A program made the translations under genes and the position numbers. From Lytechinus variegatus (Eukaryota > Echinodermata > Echinoidea > Temnopleuroida > Toxopneustidae): 64,000 nt of DNA. The notes beneath the pieces are model-generated. The model worked only from the letters and a program-made list of their open reading frames with translations. It did not search any database and was not told the origin of the DNA. The stretch spans positions 48,124,740 to 48,188,739 of the forward strand of contig NC_054740.1 in assembly GCF_018143015.1 (NCBI RefSeq), in the 5' to 3' direction. Shown piece after piece: positions 20,625 through 32,452 of this stretch. Position 1 is the stretch's first letter, and each line of letters opens with the position of its first letter.

Positions 20625-21945
20625 CCTATACACTCGGAGTGGAACCACAGGTCACATGGTCCTTCACATTGTACACCCTTTGACTTCCGAATCACTGCCT
20701 TGTGACATAGGCCACATGGAAATTTTGGCTTCCTGGGCATGACCAATATCAGATTATCCTTACAAAGTCAGAAATAGCTGGTTGAACAGTAGGCTTGCTC
20801 GTATCGAGAAATTAAATTCAATTATATACCACAAGCTATAAAGCATTAACATACTGACAAACCCGCCGATAATGCTACATGTACAGTAGATATGAAATTG
20901 TAATCATCAATATGATGGGCAAGAAAAAGGGGTGACAGCCCGCTAGACCGAGGGTCCGTCTTACGTTCTCGTATACATTTTTATTTTCTCGCTCACGTTT
21001 CCCCCCTTTTTTTGGGGGGTGGCGTTTTTTTTTTTGCCACGAGGGTGTAATCAATAAATATAATTGTTCATTCATTAATTCATTCATTCACTCATTCAAC
21101 TATTCTTTAACAGATTCCCTTTTTAACATCATTTTTTTTATAGATAACATTTCAGCTTCTGCCGGAGTATTATTAGACTGGGAATTGTTTGCAAAAGTTC
21201 TTTTAATAATAATTTCAACATTTTAATGCGTTACACATTTCACCCAGGAAATTTGGCAATTGACTGAAAGTGCACAGTAGACTCAAACTAAGATATTTAT
21301 AAACAGTTTTCTTTTCTCTCAGTTTAAAGTTGGGAGTAGAATTATCGAAATCTCTATAGTCAAGGGCTGATTTTAATAGTATGTGGCAATTAAAATGTAC
21401 TGATTTCTTTCTTTGTAAATGCATTAGGCAAAATTGGGGAAGGGATTGGGGTACACTATTAACAAGGGGCAGATGAAGCTTACATGATAAGCGAGCAAAG
21501 CATCGAGAACTGCAACAATTATATTTTTCAAAACCCTGAACAAGGCCCTTTAAAAGGCTATAAAAAACCTATGAGATGCTGAAGGGAAATATAATGAGGG
21601 AGCAGAGCGAACGAGCTTCAGAAAAATGTGGCATTTAAACCCTCAGAAAACTCTATTTATTATCTGATGCATTTATACTACGGATGGGAAGGGGGCGCTT
21701 ATGCCTTAAAAAATATATTTTTTAGTAATCAGTAAAAAAAAAAAAACATACTTCAAAATTTCTATTTGAAAATGCGATTGAAAACCAAAACAGTGGTTAT
21801 TTTTGGGTCGCTCGCTTCGCTCTCTCGTAATATTTTAGAATTAAGATTATGAAATGTGATTAAAAACGAGAAAAGTGGTTCTTTATGGCTCGTTCGCTTC
21901 GACCACTCGCTAAATAGATATTCAAATGTGTGTATAGAGGGGGCA
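20625..21945. other. No gene recognised
   Basis: AT-rich sequence with C/G and T homopolymers at 21000-21035, a short CATT repeat at 21066-21095, and GCTCGCTTCGC-like phrases near 21811 and 21888 that suggest remnants of the neighbouring repeat family. No open frame resembles a protein family. Confidence 0.4.
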
Positions 21946-23660
21946 GGGGCGGATCCAGCCTTCGCCAATAGGGGGGCCCGGAATTTTGTTTTTAGCCATA
22001 TTTTCCCCGATCGGCCGCTCGAAGATGATTTTTTGTTTGTTTCTTTGAAGGGGGTAGTCCTATTAGTCACTTCTTATCTTTATTCTTTAAATCAACGTAA
22101 ATATACAATATCATAATCCTTATTTAATAATTCCAGTGCGAAGCACGAGCAAATTTTTTTTAATTGTATGTATTTTTTCCTAAAATTTTAACATTCTGAA
22201 AAAAAAGATAAAAAGATGTGCCTGCAGTAATTACTACGAACGCGAAGCGCGAGCAGAAGTTTTTGATACACGTTTTGAAATGATCGGAAATGTAGGCCTA
22301 CCTGTTAAAGACTGCTTTTAAAAAGACTGTGAGCAGAAAAATTTGACATTTCTACATAAAGAATGGAAAATTAATTTTTGTAATCATGAAAGGATAGTTA
22401 CATAACTAAACAATTGATGCGAGCGCGAAGAGCGAGCGAAAATATTCTAGTTTTAGACCTAGAACGGGAAACTATTCATGTTTTGTAAATCATGAAAAGG
22501 ATGGGTAAGAGGGGATAATTCAAGCACCAAGGGCGAGCAGAAAGTTTTTGATATTGTGATCTGAAACTTGATAACTGAATGAACATGCGCGCGCGTTTAA
22601 GATTTAGACATAGAATCTAGGCATTCTAAATACATCTTTTAGCATGAAAATAAAGGTGAGCGCAAAGCGCGAGCTTAAAATATTTGATATTCCGATTTGA
22701 AAAAGGGGGCCAATTTCAGCTTTATATTTCAAACACTTTGTAGCAAAATTGTAAGGTCGATATAAATCGCACTTAATAAAGAGCTGATATTTTTCATTAT
22801 TACTTTGAGTTTGGGACAAAGGACCATGACATCCTCAGGACATGTTATCATATGAATATAATGACCATCTTCCTATTCATCTTGTTAAGCGAGAGATTAA
22901 ACAAAAGGGATAATTTAATTATTAAATTGATACATTTTTTATTAATGCATAATGAGGCCGTGGAATCTGATATTATTGCCTGAACAATGTACATTTCAAG
23001 CACTTTTATAATCATGAATAGGATGCTTCAGTAATCAGTTGATTTTTAACCATTAATGCGAGCGCAAATCGGGAGCCGAATTTTTTTTTATAAACTGCCA
23101 GAAAAAGGGGATTTTAAGTAGTTTGTTGAGACATAAATACCTCGCAAATCAAAATGGCAAGCATGGCAGCACTAGCTGATACGTTTTGACAAATAGACCT
23201 GAAAAGGAATATTTTGAAAACTTTAGGGAATACATGAGAATAATAGGTACCTGATAAATCAATTTCGCGAGCGCACAGCGCGAGCAGAAAATGTTAATAT
23301 TCAGACCATAAAACTGACATTTTTACAGCAATGTACTTTTTTAACCATCAATTTGTAAATCACACAAATTAATGAATGTTCGATTTCCAAGGAGAAATAT
23401 GTTTTGTATATTGACTTCCAAACTTGATATTTAAGCTCCATGTTAAACAAGATATGTGAATCGCCTGACAGGCAATGCGAGCGCGAAGCACAAGCGAAAA
23501 TTTTATACAGTGACATGAAAGATTCTTTTTTTTTCTTCCAAGTCTTCCTCTCCTCTTATTTCATTCACTCGTCTTCCTACTCTTTCTTTTTCTTTTTTTG
23601 CTCCGCCAATAGGGGGGGGGGGTGAGCCGAGCCCCTCGCCCCCCCTGGATCCGCCTATGG
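21946..23660 (-). mobile_element. GGATCC-ended family, complete-looking copy
   Basis: The left end reads CAGGGGCGGATCCAGCCTTC and GCCAATAGGGGGG (about 21951-21982); the right end is GCTCCGCCAATAGGGGGGGG...CTGGATCCGCCTAT (to 23658). Internal GCGAGCGCGAAGCGCGAGC-type motifs lie near 22136, 22240, 22415, 22530, 22655, 23058, 23270 and 23476, on the strand opposite to the copy at 17221. The segment 22760-23660 aligns in reverse with 17221-18480 in order, except for the family-A insertion there. Non-coding; no target duplication recognised. Confidence 0.7.
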
Positions 23661-23779
23661 GGGGGATAAAAACTCGATCATCCCCCTCTCCTCAAAGTGG
23701 ATTTACGCCGGTGTACTCAACACACCCTTTCGAGACAATCCCCCTCCCCAGTTCCCATGAATAGGTGTTTATTAATGGG

Positions 23780-25345
23780 TGTCTGTAATGAGTTCTTGGA
23801 GTATCTAAACATCAAGGAACTATTCTTTCATGACAATGACCTTGAAAATACAGCTGAAAATCATGAAAAATCAATAAATCAGACTGAACTCAAACCATAT
23901 CATTTGACCTTGAAATTATTTCCAAGTATTTAAATGTGTTGCTAAGTACAATGTACATGCACGATTTGAATTTTGTATGCTACTTATGAAGCAACAAATA
24001 GCTATATTTGGAATGATTTCAAGGTCAAATGATATGGTTTTGAGTTCAGTCTGATTTATTGATTTTTCATGATTTTCAGCTGTATTTTCAAGGTCATTGT
24101 CATGAAAAAATAGTTCCTTGATCTGTATATCCTCCAAGAACTCATTACAGACTACTAATACTGCAAATATCAGCCTGATCAGGTATTCTCTCTTTGAGAA
24201 AATCCATTTTGAAATGTGCTGCAAAGTACACGTGTGATTTGAATATGCTACTTATGAAGCACAAATAGCTATATTTGGAACAATTTCAAGGTCGAATGAT
24301 AAGGTTTTGAGTTCAAATATTTTGTTGCTTAAAGTAGACCAAAAGTGGAACATGATTTGCAATTATCAGCATGTGCTCACAATCTAAGATGGAATAACAC
24401 ACAATGAAAAGTGGGTAAAAACACTTGATTACTAATGGATATTGTATGATTTATTGATTTTCATGATTTTCAGCTGTATTTTCAAGGTCATTGTCATGAG
24501 AGAATAGGTACTTAAAGGGGAATGAAATCTTTGGAACAAATAGGCTTGTGTAGAAACAGAAAAATCAAAGAATAAGAATAAAGAAAGTTTGAGAAAAATC
24601 GGACAAATAATGAGAAAGTTATGAGCATTTTAATATTGCAATCACTAATGGTAAGGAGATCCTCCCATTGGCAATGCGACAAGGATGTGTGATGTCACTG
24701 ATGAACAACTTTCCCTTTGGTGGACTATAAAATACCCTCAAAATGTCTCTTTTTGCTTTTTCTTATGATGATACAAACTCTCTATCCATGATGTATTCTT
24801 AAAAAATATGTATTACATGCCCTCATGTAGGAAGAACACATGATTTATGGATAGATGTGATAAAAGAGGCAATTCAAGTGAAATATATACTAAAGTAATG
24901 GGGAGAGTTGTTCACAAGTGACATCACACATCTTTGTCGCATTACCAATTTGCTATCTCCATAGCATTAGTGATCGCAATATTCAAATGCTCATAACTTT
25001 CTCATTAGTTGTCCGATTTTTCTCAAACTTTTGTTGATCTGTTTCTTTGATTTTTCTGTTTTCACACAAGCTATCTTGTTCCAATGGTTTCATTCTCCTT
25101 TAATCTGTAGATCCTCCAAGAACTCATTACAGACTACCAATACTGCAAATATCAGCCTGATCAGGTATTCTCTCTATGAGAAAATCCATTTTGAAATGTG
25201 TTGCAAAGTGCAATCTACATGCGCGATTAAAATATGCTACTTATGAAGCAATAATTAGCTATATTTGGAATAATTTCAAGGTCACATGATATAGTTTTGA
25301 GTTCAAATATTTTATGTTGCTTAAAGTAGAACTAAAGTTGAACAT
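23780..25345. repeat. Palindromic TCAAGGTCATTGTCATGA repeat family, three related units
   Basis: 23783-23960 and 23985-24155 form an inverted pair around a short loop. They share GAGTTCTTGGAGxAT, TTCAAGGTCATTGTCATGA and TGATTTTCAGCTGTATTTTC. Related direct units continue at 24180-24345, 24455-24511 and 25104-25345, the last two being halves of one unit split by a TTAA element. Gives open frames of about 100 codons that have no family similarity. Confidence 0.7.
24512..25103. mobile_element. TTAA MITE with AGGGGAATGAAA ends
   Basis: TTAA at 24512-24515 and 25100-25103. The left end begins AGGGGAATGAAATC and the right end, reversed, AGGAGAATGAAACC. The two halves are inverted repeats over much of their length (ATGAGAAAGTTATGAGCATT against AATGCTCATAACTTTCTCAT; GATGTGTGATGTCACTGATG against its partner near 24920). 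It splits a host repeat unit: TTCCTTGATCTGTATATCCT at about 24113-24132 is the corresponding uninterrupted sequence. Confidence 0.8.
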
Positions 25346-26354
25346 GTCTTTCAAGTTTTGGCTTAAGCTCACCCTTTGTATTGAAATGACACCCATTTGA
25401 AAGTCAATGTAAACACCATTTGAATGCCATATGATTCTGGAAAATTAGCCAATTTACTGTTTTTATTGAATTTTAGGTGTATTTTCAAGGTCATTACCAA
25501 CAATAAAAACTATTTCTGAAGATATATCCTTTTAATACTAATTACAGACTATCATCACAGAAGATATCAATGTCTTTTGGCATTTCATCTTTGAGTTATC
25601 ACAATTTGAAAAGTGGTGAAAAGCATGTATGTGTCATTAACGTCAAATTTAGGGTGTTTACGACCATTTTGGAATGCGCAAATCAGCCCCTAAACATTCT
25701 GATAGCAAAATTTCTCAAGTAACACTTGAAAATATGGGTAAATATCTATCAAAACACAGAAATTGGTCCCCCTCCTCGATGGGACGGGAGGTGATCCGCG
25801 ACCTTGAACTTGGCATCTTTTGAAAAAAATCCAACTTTGAGGGCGCCCTACAGGAAAACGACACATACTCTTGGGTCAATTTTTTGGAATTCTGTTGAGT
25901 ATATGAAAGTCCATAAATGTGCATAATATTTGGTTCTAAGCTAATTTAGTTTTGGATTTATGAGCCCCCAAACATGCTTCTGAAATCATTGACACGGATG
26001 CTTAACGCCATTTTCGGTGACCTCGTGTGCGAAATCCGGTTGACAAGTCCGCGCTACAGTATACTCTGCATGTTTAGACCAAAAAGTTCTTCCAATTTAC
26101 TTAAAATGAAGACTGTAATCAATCAAACTTTGCTGCAGTAGTCAATCAAAAATAGGCAATTTTATTTAAAATAATTTCTTTGAGTGCGCATTGGTTGCTA
26201 TGGGAGGCCGTATCTTAGCAACCATTTGACCTTGGGGCAAAATATTTCAGATTTTTCCGTCAGACACTTGGGGCATCATTTGGTGCGAGTTTTAAGAAAA
26301 TTGAAGAGGGTCGGGTGACAAATTGCCTGAAAATTGGTTGATTTGACGTGGATT
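25346..26354. other. No gene recognised
   Basis: Continues as unique-looking AT-rich DNA. Phrases such as GGTTGCTATGGGAGGCCG (26189) are not repeated in the window. A single-copy or regulatory role is possible but unsupported. Confidence 0.35.
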
Positions 26355-26872
26355 GACCCTATTGGCAAGTATTCCCAGAATTGAGCCCCTAAACAAGTAC
26401 AGCAATGTATTTTCCATATTCTGAAAATGGACCCCTTAACAAGTATTGGAAACAAAATGATACTCTTGGCAAGTATTTCCTGAAATTAACCCCTAAAAAA
26501 ACAAGTACAGCGATATTTTATTGTTATGTCATGGGTCCGTCGGTCGTCAGTTTTACCATTACCCAGCATTATTTTGGTTTAGTACATCCCCACCTTCCAC
26601 ACCTCGCGCAAATCGGACTCTAAACACATAGTGTTTGGGCAAAAAGGACATCCTTTCTAAAACATTTTGATTTTGTTTTATCATCCCCGCAAATTCGACC
26701 CTAAACACGTAATTTTCCTAGAAATAGATACCCTTTTTTCATTATTTTTGTGTTTTTGACACCCTTATCACGTTACGTACGTAACGTGACCTATTGTGAA
26801 AAGGACATCCTTTTTACATGTTTTTTTTGGTCGCGCATGGTATCCACTCGTCAATGTAAGTGGTCCCCCGGG
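26355..26872 (-). mobile_element. Family-A poly-G-capped element, rearranged and truncated copy
   Basis: Ends with GGTCGCGCATGGTATCCACT, CGTCAATGTAAGTGGTCC and CCCGGG (26872), as in other family-A copies, and contains CATCCCCGCAAATTCGACCC. The 5' side starts within the CAAGTATTCCCAGAATTGAG segment and repeats part of it, so the start is truncated and rearranged. Confidence 0.75.
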
Positions 26873-27123
26873 GGTATCAGCATATAATATAAAAGAGTCT
26901 TGATGCAGTTTCACCCGACAAGAAGCAAATCACCATAAAAATTGATCGTATGCATGAACATAAATTATAAATGGTATGGGTGATTTTGTACCAAAAGAAA
27001 TGCTGTTAAAAAGTTAGCACAAGTGCTAGTCGAGAATGGTTTCCCCAAAAGGATCAAAGTGCAATGTATCTACTCTACTAAAACAATTTTTTTCTCCAAA
27101 CCCATGTCAATCATCAAACTTCA

Positions 27124-27697
27124 TTAAAGGACAAGTCCACCCAACAAAAAATTGATTTGAAGAAAAAAAGAAAAATCCAACAAACATAACACTGAAAATT
27201 TCATCAACATCGGATGTAAAATAGGAAAGTTATGGCATTTTAAAATTTCGCCTAATTTCACAAAACAGTTATATGAACATCCTGGTCGATATGCAAATGA
27301 GGAGACTGATGACATCATCCACTCACTATTTCTTTTGTATTTTATTATATGAAATATTGAATTCTATTTTTATCCTCATTGTCAACTGAAACAACGATCA
27401 ATTCCTCTCTGATGTGGAGTTAGCATTGTTTAATACTACATGTATATGGTTCAGTCAAGTTGGTCCTTATTGTCAAATCTGTAAAAAAAAAATATGAAAT
27501 ATTGTATAATTCAAACAATAAAAAACAAAATAGTGAGTGATGGACATCATCGGCTGTCTCATAATCTCATTTGCATATCACTGAGTTGTGCATACATGTA
27601 TCATTGTTTTTTTTTAAATAAGTGAAACTTTAAAATGTCATAAATTTTTCTCTATTTATTCAAATCAACAATTATCTGGGGTGGACTTAAGCTTTAA
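27124..27697. mobile_element. TTAA palindromic element, single full copy (TTAAAGGACAAGTCCACC ends)
   Basis: TTAA at 27124-27127 and 27694-27697. The left end is AAAGGACAAGTCCACCCAAC; the right end is GGGGTGGACTTAAGCTTTAA. Internal landmarks shared with copies at 15102-17024 and 20440-20624 include AACACTGAAAATTTCATC, ATCGGATGTAAAATA and CACTCACTATTTCTTTTGT. This is the simplest copy in the window, without a 15-bp array, which shows that the array is an optional acquisition of the family. Confidence 0.8.
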
Positions 27698-27960
27698 TCA
27701 AGTGAGTTTTCATATTTTTACGAAATGAAACCGTGTTCTCGAATACTCTGGGGCAAACAATTTAAAAACTCCAATAAAATATGGGCAAGTCCAAGAAACG
27801 GTCACCCTGAAAGGCAAAATTTCATTTTTAATTTAAGAAGTTATCTTTGGTGGGGTAAGAAAGCCCAAAAGTTGAATTTTAAAATTTCATTAAGAAAAAT
27901 TTGATAATATGCATAAATGCTCATTTGGGGCACCTAATTTGCATAATCAGTAAAATGGGC

Positions 27961-29094
27961 GTTACGTATGGGACAATTAGAAAAACTCATAGAAAATGAA
28001 AACAAAACTTCTGAGTTTTAGTCACAGGTGGGACATAGATCCCCTTACATCTTATTACTTTTGGCAGAAAAAAGTGGTGTCATCTAATTAATTATGTAAA
28101 TTAGGTCTTGTCCAAGGATGGAATGTCCCACACGTAACATTTTGAGGATGTTTTTTTAAGCTATTTCTCATAATACAATACTTGTATTGTTGCATCTCTG
28201 GGAAGTTCTAATTTATTAAGTATGAAAATGTTATACCACAAAAAGTTTCAAAAATGGAGTTTACTTTTTAATTAAAAGTTAATAAAAAATTGTTACGTAT
28301 GGGACAACATGTTACGTATGGGACATTTACACACAATGTCAATGGGGAGATTTGTGTACAAAGTGAATGGAGAAAAACAAATTTGAAGAGTGCTCTAAAA
28401 ACTGTTTATTTACCTTTTTAGTTTTTAAACACTGATTTGTCATGAATACTGATTAATGAATACAATTGAAGCCAAAAAAAATGTGAAAATGGAAAAATAT
28501 GAAAAAATAAAAACAGTAGAAATACATAAGAAATTCATAAAACCACAAAAAACAAGGAATAAAAAGGTTGAAATGGCTAATTTCTCCTTCAGTGATATGT
28601 CTCAGTAGAACATTTAAAAAGAAACTCTTTTGTTATTTCCATATTTTAAATTATTTCAATTTTTTAATTATGGGGAAAATTGTGTACGTTTTCTCTATGG
28701 TGACAAAATGTCCCATACGTAACATGTCATTAATTTGTTTAATTAGAGTCTGTAATTAGAGCGATTTGGCTTATGACATCATGCATTAAACTTGCCATAA
28801 ATATACTATAGTATTGAGACTTCTATCACACTAAGTTTCAAGTTGTCAAGTGAAATACTTTCAGAGAATTCTCAACTTGAAACAAATGTATTAAAAATTG
28901 TCTTTTTTCTGCGTCCCATACGTAATGGCGCATCTTTTTGCTCTAAAAGGTCAAGATCAAGGTCATATGTCACAATTTTTTGCATGATTATTCTTCTCCT
29001 AGATGTCTACCATCATGAGGGTATTCAATCTAATCAAAGTCATTTAACACTATTTTTCAGGTCATTAAACCCTCTGAAATGTCCCATACGTAAC
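27961..29094. repeat. Spaced 15-mer GTTACGTATGGGACA in both orientations
   Basis: The 15-mer is at 27961, 28292 and 28311 on the plus strand, and as TGTCCCATACGTAAC at 28124 (one mismatch), 28709, 28911 (imperfect) and 29080. A weaker plus-strand match is at 28021. The sequence between sites is AT-rich and not obviously repeated, so this is a cluster of one short motif over 1.1 kb rather than a classical tandem repeat. Confidence 0.8.
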
Positions 29095-30510
29095 GTGTGC
29101 GAATTCTTGCCCATATATAGAAAAAGTGCCATGTGTAGTGTTACATTTGGGGAGTCTAAGCATGGAATGTTCTCCCCGCTTTCAAGCCATCCTGTCGCGA
29201 TAACTGGGGAAGGGGTGGGGGGGCTTCTCTCGATAGGGTGCGGCCATCCCCGCTCTGCTCACCCACCTTTTCGACACTTCGACAATCCCTTCCCCGCTTG
29301 CTCTCACTTTATTTGCTTTAGTTTGGTGTTGTATTTGTTTTGTCTCCAGCCCGGTCGAAGAATTAATGTGTTTTTTTTTCTTGGGGGGGGATACCCCGCC
29401 CCCTCTGGCAATGTAATGACGCAATCGATCCGCATCTTTCAGTTCTTGTATAAGTCTCGAAATCACGTCGATCTGTCATCATCTGTGGGATTACCCACTA
29501 AGGTGGGGGACTCAGGCCATGCGGCATGTTATCTTTTAATGGAACTTTATACAGAATACTTACCCTCATCCTATTTGGACGAGCCCCATCCTCAACTTGG
29601 AAAACATTTGTTGTTGCTCGTCCCTGACATTGCTTCCTTCAACAACGCCAAGATATAGATGCCACATTTACTTTGTTTTTGTGATATCTGTGGTCATGAG
29701 CAACTAGAATGAGCCCCCTCCCAATAATGATAGTTAATGATGATAAAAACAACAATAATAATTAAACTGCTACAACAACAACTACTACTACTTCTACTAC
29801 GACTACTACTACGGTACTACTACTACTACTACTACGACTTCTACTACTGCTGCTGCTGCTATCATGATAACAAAAAATAGTAACAGCAATAATAAAAAAA
29901 AATGGGTTTTAGGACAACTCCCCGAGAGGATTACTCCTCCTGAGGGCGACTCCCCCATGAAAACTCCACCGGAGGACCATTCCTCGAGGACAGGCTTCTC
30001 GGAGGAATACTGATTTAAACCAGCACTCTTAATTGAGTGACAATTTAATGTACGTTCTTTTCTTTAAAACTTTCACCTTCTTAATCTTCTTATTTTTGGT
30101 TGTTTAAATGAAAAAAAAATTGCTAAGACATGTAAGATAGGATTGCCCATAATGAAGGTTCAATGTTCCAGGTGTATGTATTTCCATAACATTTCCAGTT
30201 TTCTTGTTAAACAGTAAATGCACAAGATCATGAAGCAGAATTACCATAAAAATAAAACATTAAATGAGTAGAGGTAATGGTTAAGTAATGTCAGTGAAAC
30301 TAGGCAATGTAAGTTTCTATTGTAAATTTGTAAGTATCGTAAAACACCCCCCCCCCCCCCAAGAAAGCCCTTTCATGCGCGCAGTAAGTGTTTCCCACGA
30401 TTCGCGTGCTCACTACAGCCCACTATCAGGAAATGTTTTGGCTCTACCCCCCCACCCCCGAAAACAGGCATACGCCACTTCAACGAGGCGCTTTAAACCA
30501 CTCTTCACCT
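29095..30510. other. No confirmed gene; microsatellites
   Basis: 29745-29900 holds (CTA/CTG)n and related trinucleotide repeats. 29910-30005 has recurring GGAGGA/CTCCTC phrases (for example CTCCACCGGAGGACCATTCC), probably a short inverted-repeat cluster. 30348-30361 is a C run. A 271-codon open frame (28843-29658) runs into this stretch but has no recognisable domain. Confidence 0.45.
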
Positions 30511-30660
30511 GGGGGGCGTTTCATGAAATGACTTGTCGGACATTTTATCCAACAAGTACCAGTTTTTCCGACAGTTACCATAGGAACAGTGCATCTCAGC
30601 CAATCAAAATCAAGGAAAGGTGTCAGATCTGACAAATTGTCGGATGAAAATATTGATGAA
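30511..30660. mobile_element. Partial GGGGCGTTTCATGAA / TTGTCGGA palindromic MITE
   Basis: Starts GGGGGGCGTTTCATGAAATG and has TTGTCGGACATTTTATCC mirrored by CTGACAAATTGTCGGATG near its right side, with CATCTCAGCCAATCAAAATC in the middle. This layout matches a palindromic repeat I know to be common in marine invertebrate genomes. The right outer end is missing here. Confidence 0.5.
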
Positions 30661-30674
30661 GGAAAAAAAAGTCG

Positions 30675-30754
30675 GTCTCAAGGGCCTTCGGTCTCGCGGG
30701 TCCTTGGTCTCGCAGGCCCTCGGTCTTGCGGACCCTCGGTCTCGCGGACCTTCG
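30675..30754 (+). repeat. 16-bp minisatellite (GTCTCGCGGACCCTCG), five units
   Basis: Five contiguous 16-bp units with a few substitutions each. The unit length is not a multiple of three, so the Ser/Arg/Gly-rich open frames across it are artefacts. Confidence 0.85.
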
Positions 30755-31190
30755 GTCAAGTGGTCAGTAGAGGAGCACGGCCAATATGGGAGACTCTCTC
30801 CAATAGGGGAGACAATCTCCCACATTGGAGACTTGCTTTGCAAAAGGTCAAAAGAAACAACACCAACAAAAGCATGATTTTTTCCACTCAGAATTTTGTC
30901 TCACTGAGGTCAGAAGCCCATTTGTTTTGTGTGTGATTGACAACAAAAATCCTTATTAAACAAAAGTAGACGGTAAAAAGGGGTAATTTTTCACGAGGAA
31001 TCTGCTTATCACATTTTTATTTGCCGCCAAGGTAATCCTTTTGCCGCAAATGTAAACAAAGGAAATTGGTCTCCAAAACTGGAGACTGTCTCTGAAATTG
31101 GATACCCAAATTTTTTACAAAAGTCTCTGATATTGGAGATATCTCCCACATTAGAGACAGTCTCTACTGGTGGTCGGACCCCCAAAAAGC
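30755..31190. repeat. Cluster of ATTGGAGAC / GTCTCCAAT palindromic phrases
   Basis: Repeated GGAGAC and GTCTCC boxes with ATTGG next to them occur in both orientations at 30786-30835 and 31058-31170. The outer parts, CAGTAGAGGAG near 30764 and GTCTCTACTGG near 31160, are roughly inverted. It resembles a decayed inverted-repeat element, but the borders are uncertain. Confidence 0.5.
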
Positions 31191-31990
31191 TTAAAGGCTA
31201 GAGTCTAATTCAGAAGACTAAACAGAATAACATGTACATGTAGATGAAGCCTTCAGTTTTCAGCCACCAATTGCAATCAATACATGAAATTAAGTTAAAT
31301 GTTACTCAGCAGCTATTTTCAACAATAACCTTGTTCATTGAATGAGTGGTACAGAAGGTCTTAAGTTAACTTAAGTCTCTTTCTCATCTCACCATGCTCA
31401 CATCAAAATGCCCTGAAAGCGACAGAAAAATTGGCACATACATGACATAACCTGATATTTCGATCAGGTTTTTCTCAAGATGAACAATGACTTGTGCTTC
31501 ATCTTATAGACAGGCTGAAGTCCTTCCAAGCCCACATACGTACGAACCTCGCAATAGTGTGAGTGTTCCAAGCCAGCAGTGTGTCAGCTAAAACTCTGTT
31601 ATGAGTTGATCATCAGTCACTCAAAAGCAGTACATGGGACTGTACTACATAAACAATAAATCATGCCTTCAATCCTTGAGTCCAAAAACTGATCCTCGAA
31701 GTTCCTTTTCATGCAGAAATTCTCTCCAAATAGCAATTATGTGACAGATCCTTCACTTGGTTCTTAAAGGGATTCCTGCATATTGATTAGGATGCGGAAG
31801 ATATTTGTAGATTTTTAGAAAGGAATTTTAGATATCCCCGGGTAACCCCCTTACCCCAGTGACACACACGTACACTCAAGGGGCTTATGCCGAAAGGGTG
31901 GATGATGTCGCGTTACACGTACGTGCAAAGCGCCAACTTAATGTGTTCCGCCATTTTGCTTGTTGGTTGCCGATAAAATGCGCATTTACA
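31191..31990. other. No gene recognised
   Basis: Mixed unique-looking sequence. TTAAAGGGATTCCTGCATAT at 31766 resembles the start of a TTAA-type element, but no matching right end was found. Confidence 0.35.
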
Positions 31991-32452
31991 GGTCTCACGG
32001 GCCTAATCACTAGTGGCAGGCCCTAGATATTCATTCGAGCCAACCCATTGCTATTTTTTTTATTTTGATATGGCTGATTGACAAAGTGTATGCATATGAT
32101 TGTCCATCTAACACTGATTCTATTTTTGGTAATCACTGAACTTCCTTTTCCCTAATTGGGAAGAAATATCACCAATTTTGGACTATATTTTGACTGGCGG
32201 AAGGATTACGGCTATTTTGCTGTTTGAGTTGATGAATCTGCTCCCCCGACGGTGTCTTCAAACACGCCAATTTATTTTTAAAATGAGCCGGTCGAGGGAC
32301 CCTTTTCTGGTCAGATATGGATTGCCAGATATAAATCCTATCCACTGGTAGTAAACATTCGACCCCCGAATTTCATCCTTATTTTTCATGAATTTTTTAA
32401 AGTGCCAATTTAACACATGAGTCTATGGGGAATGAATTAGGCCTGTGAGACC
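31991..32452 (+). mobile_element. 462-bp inverted-repeat element, copy 1
   Basis: Begins GGTCTCACGGGCCTAATC and ends GAATTAGGCCTGTGAGACC, an imperfect inverted repeat of about 18 bp. Base by base I found no difference from the copy at 33450-33911. No open frame of note. No target duplication is evident at either copy, apart from a shared TTACA just left of both. Confidence 0.75.

Noticed and set aside
17221-23660. A single 6.4-kb inverted-repeat transposon spanning both GGATCC ends
   Set aside because: The right-hand block has its own GGATCC end at about 21951, so two separate inverted copies explain the data with fewer assumptions; the single-element view is not excluded.
28843-29658. 271-codon open frame, longest one not in a known repeat
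   Set aside because: Its start overlaps the spaced GTTACGTATGGGACA sites (read as CPIRN), it crosses a G run and poly-T, and it has no recognisable domain, signal or codon pattern. It is most likely a chance frame, although a host exon cannot be excluded by eye.
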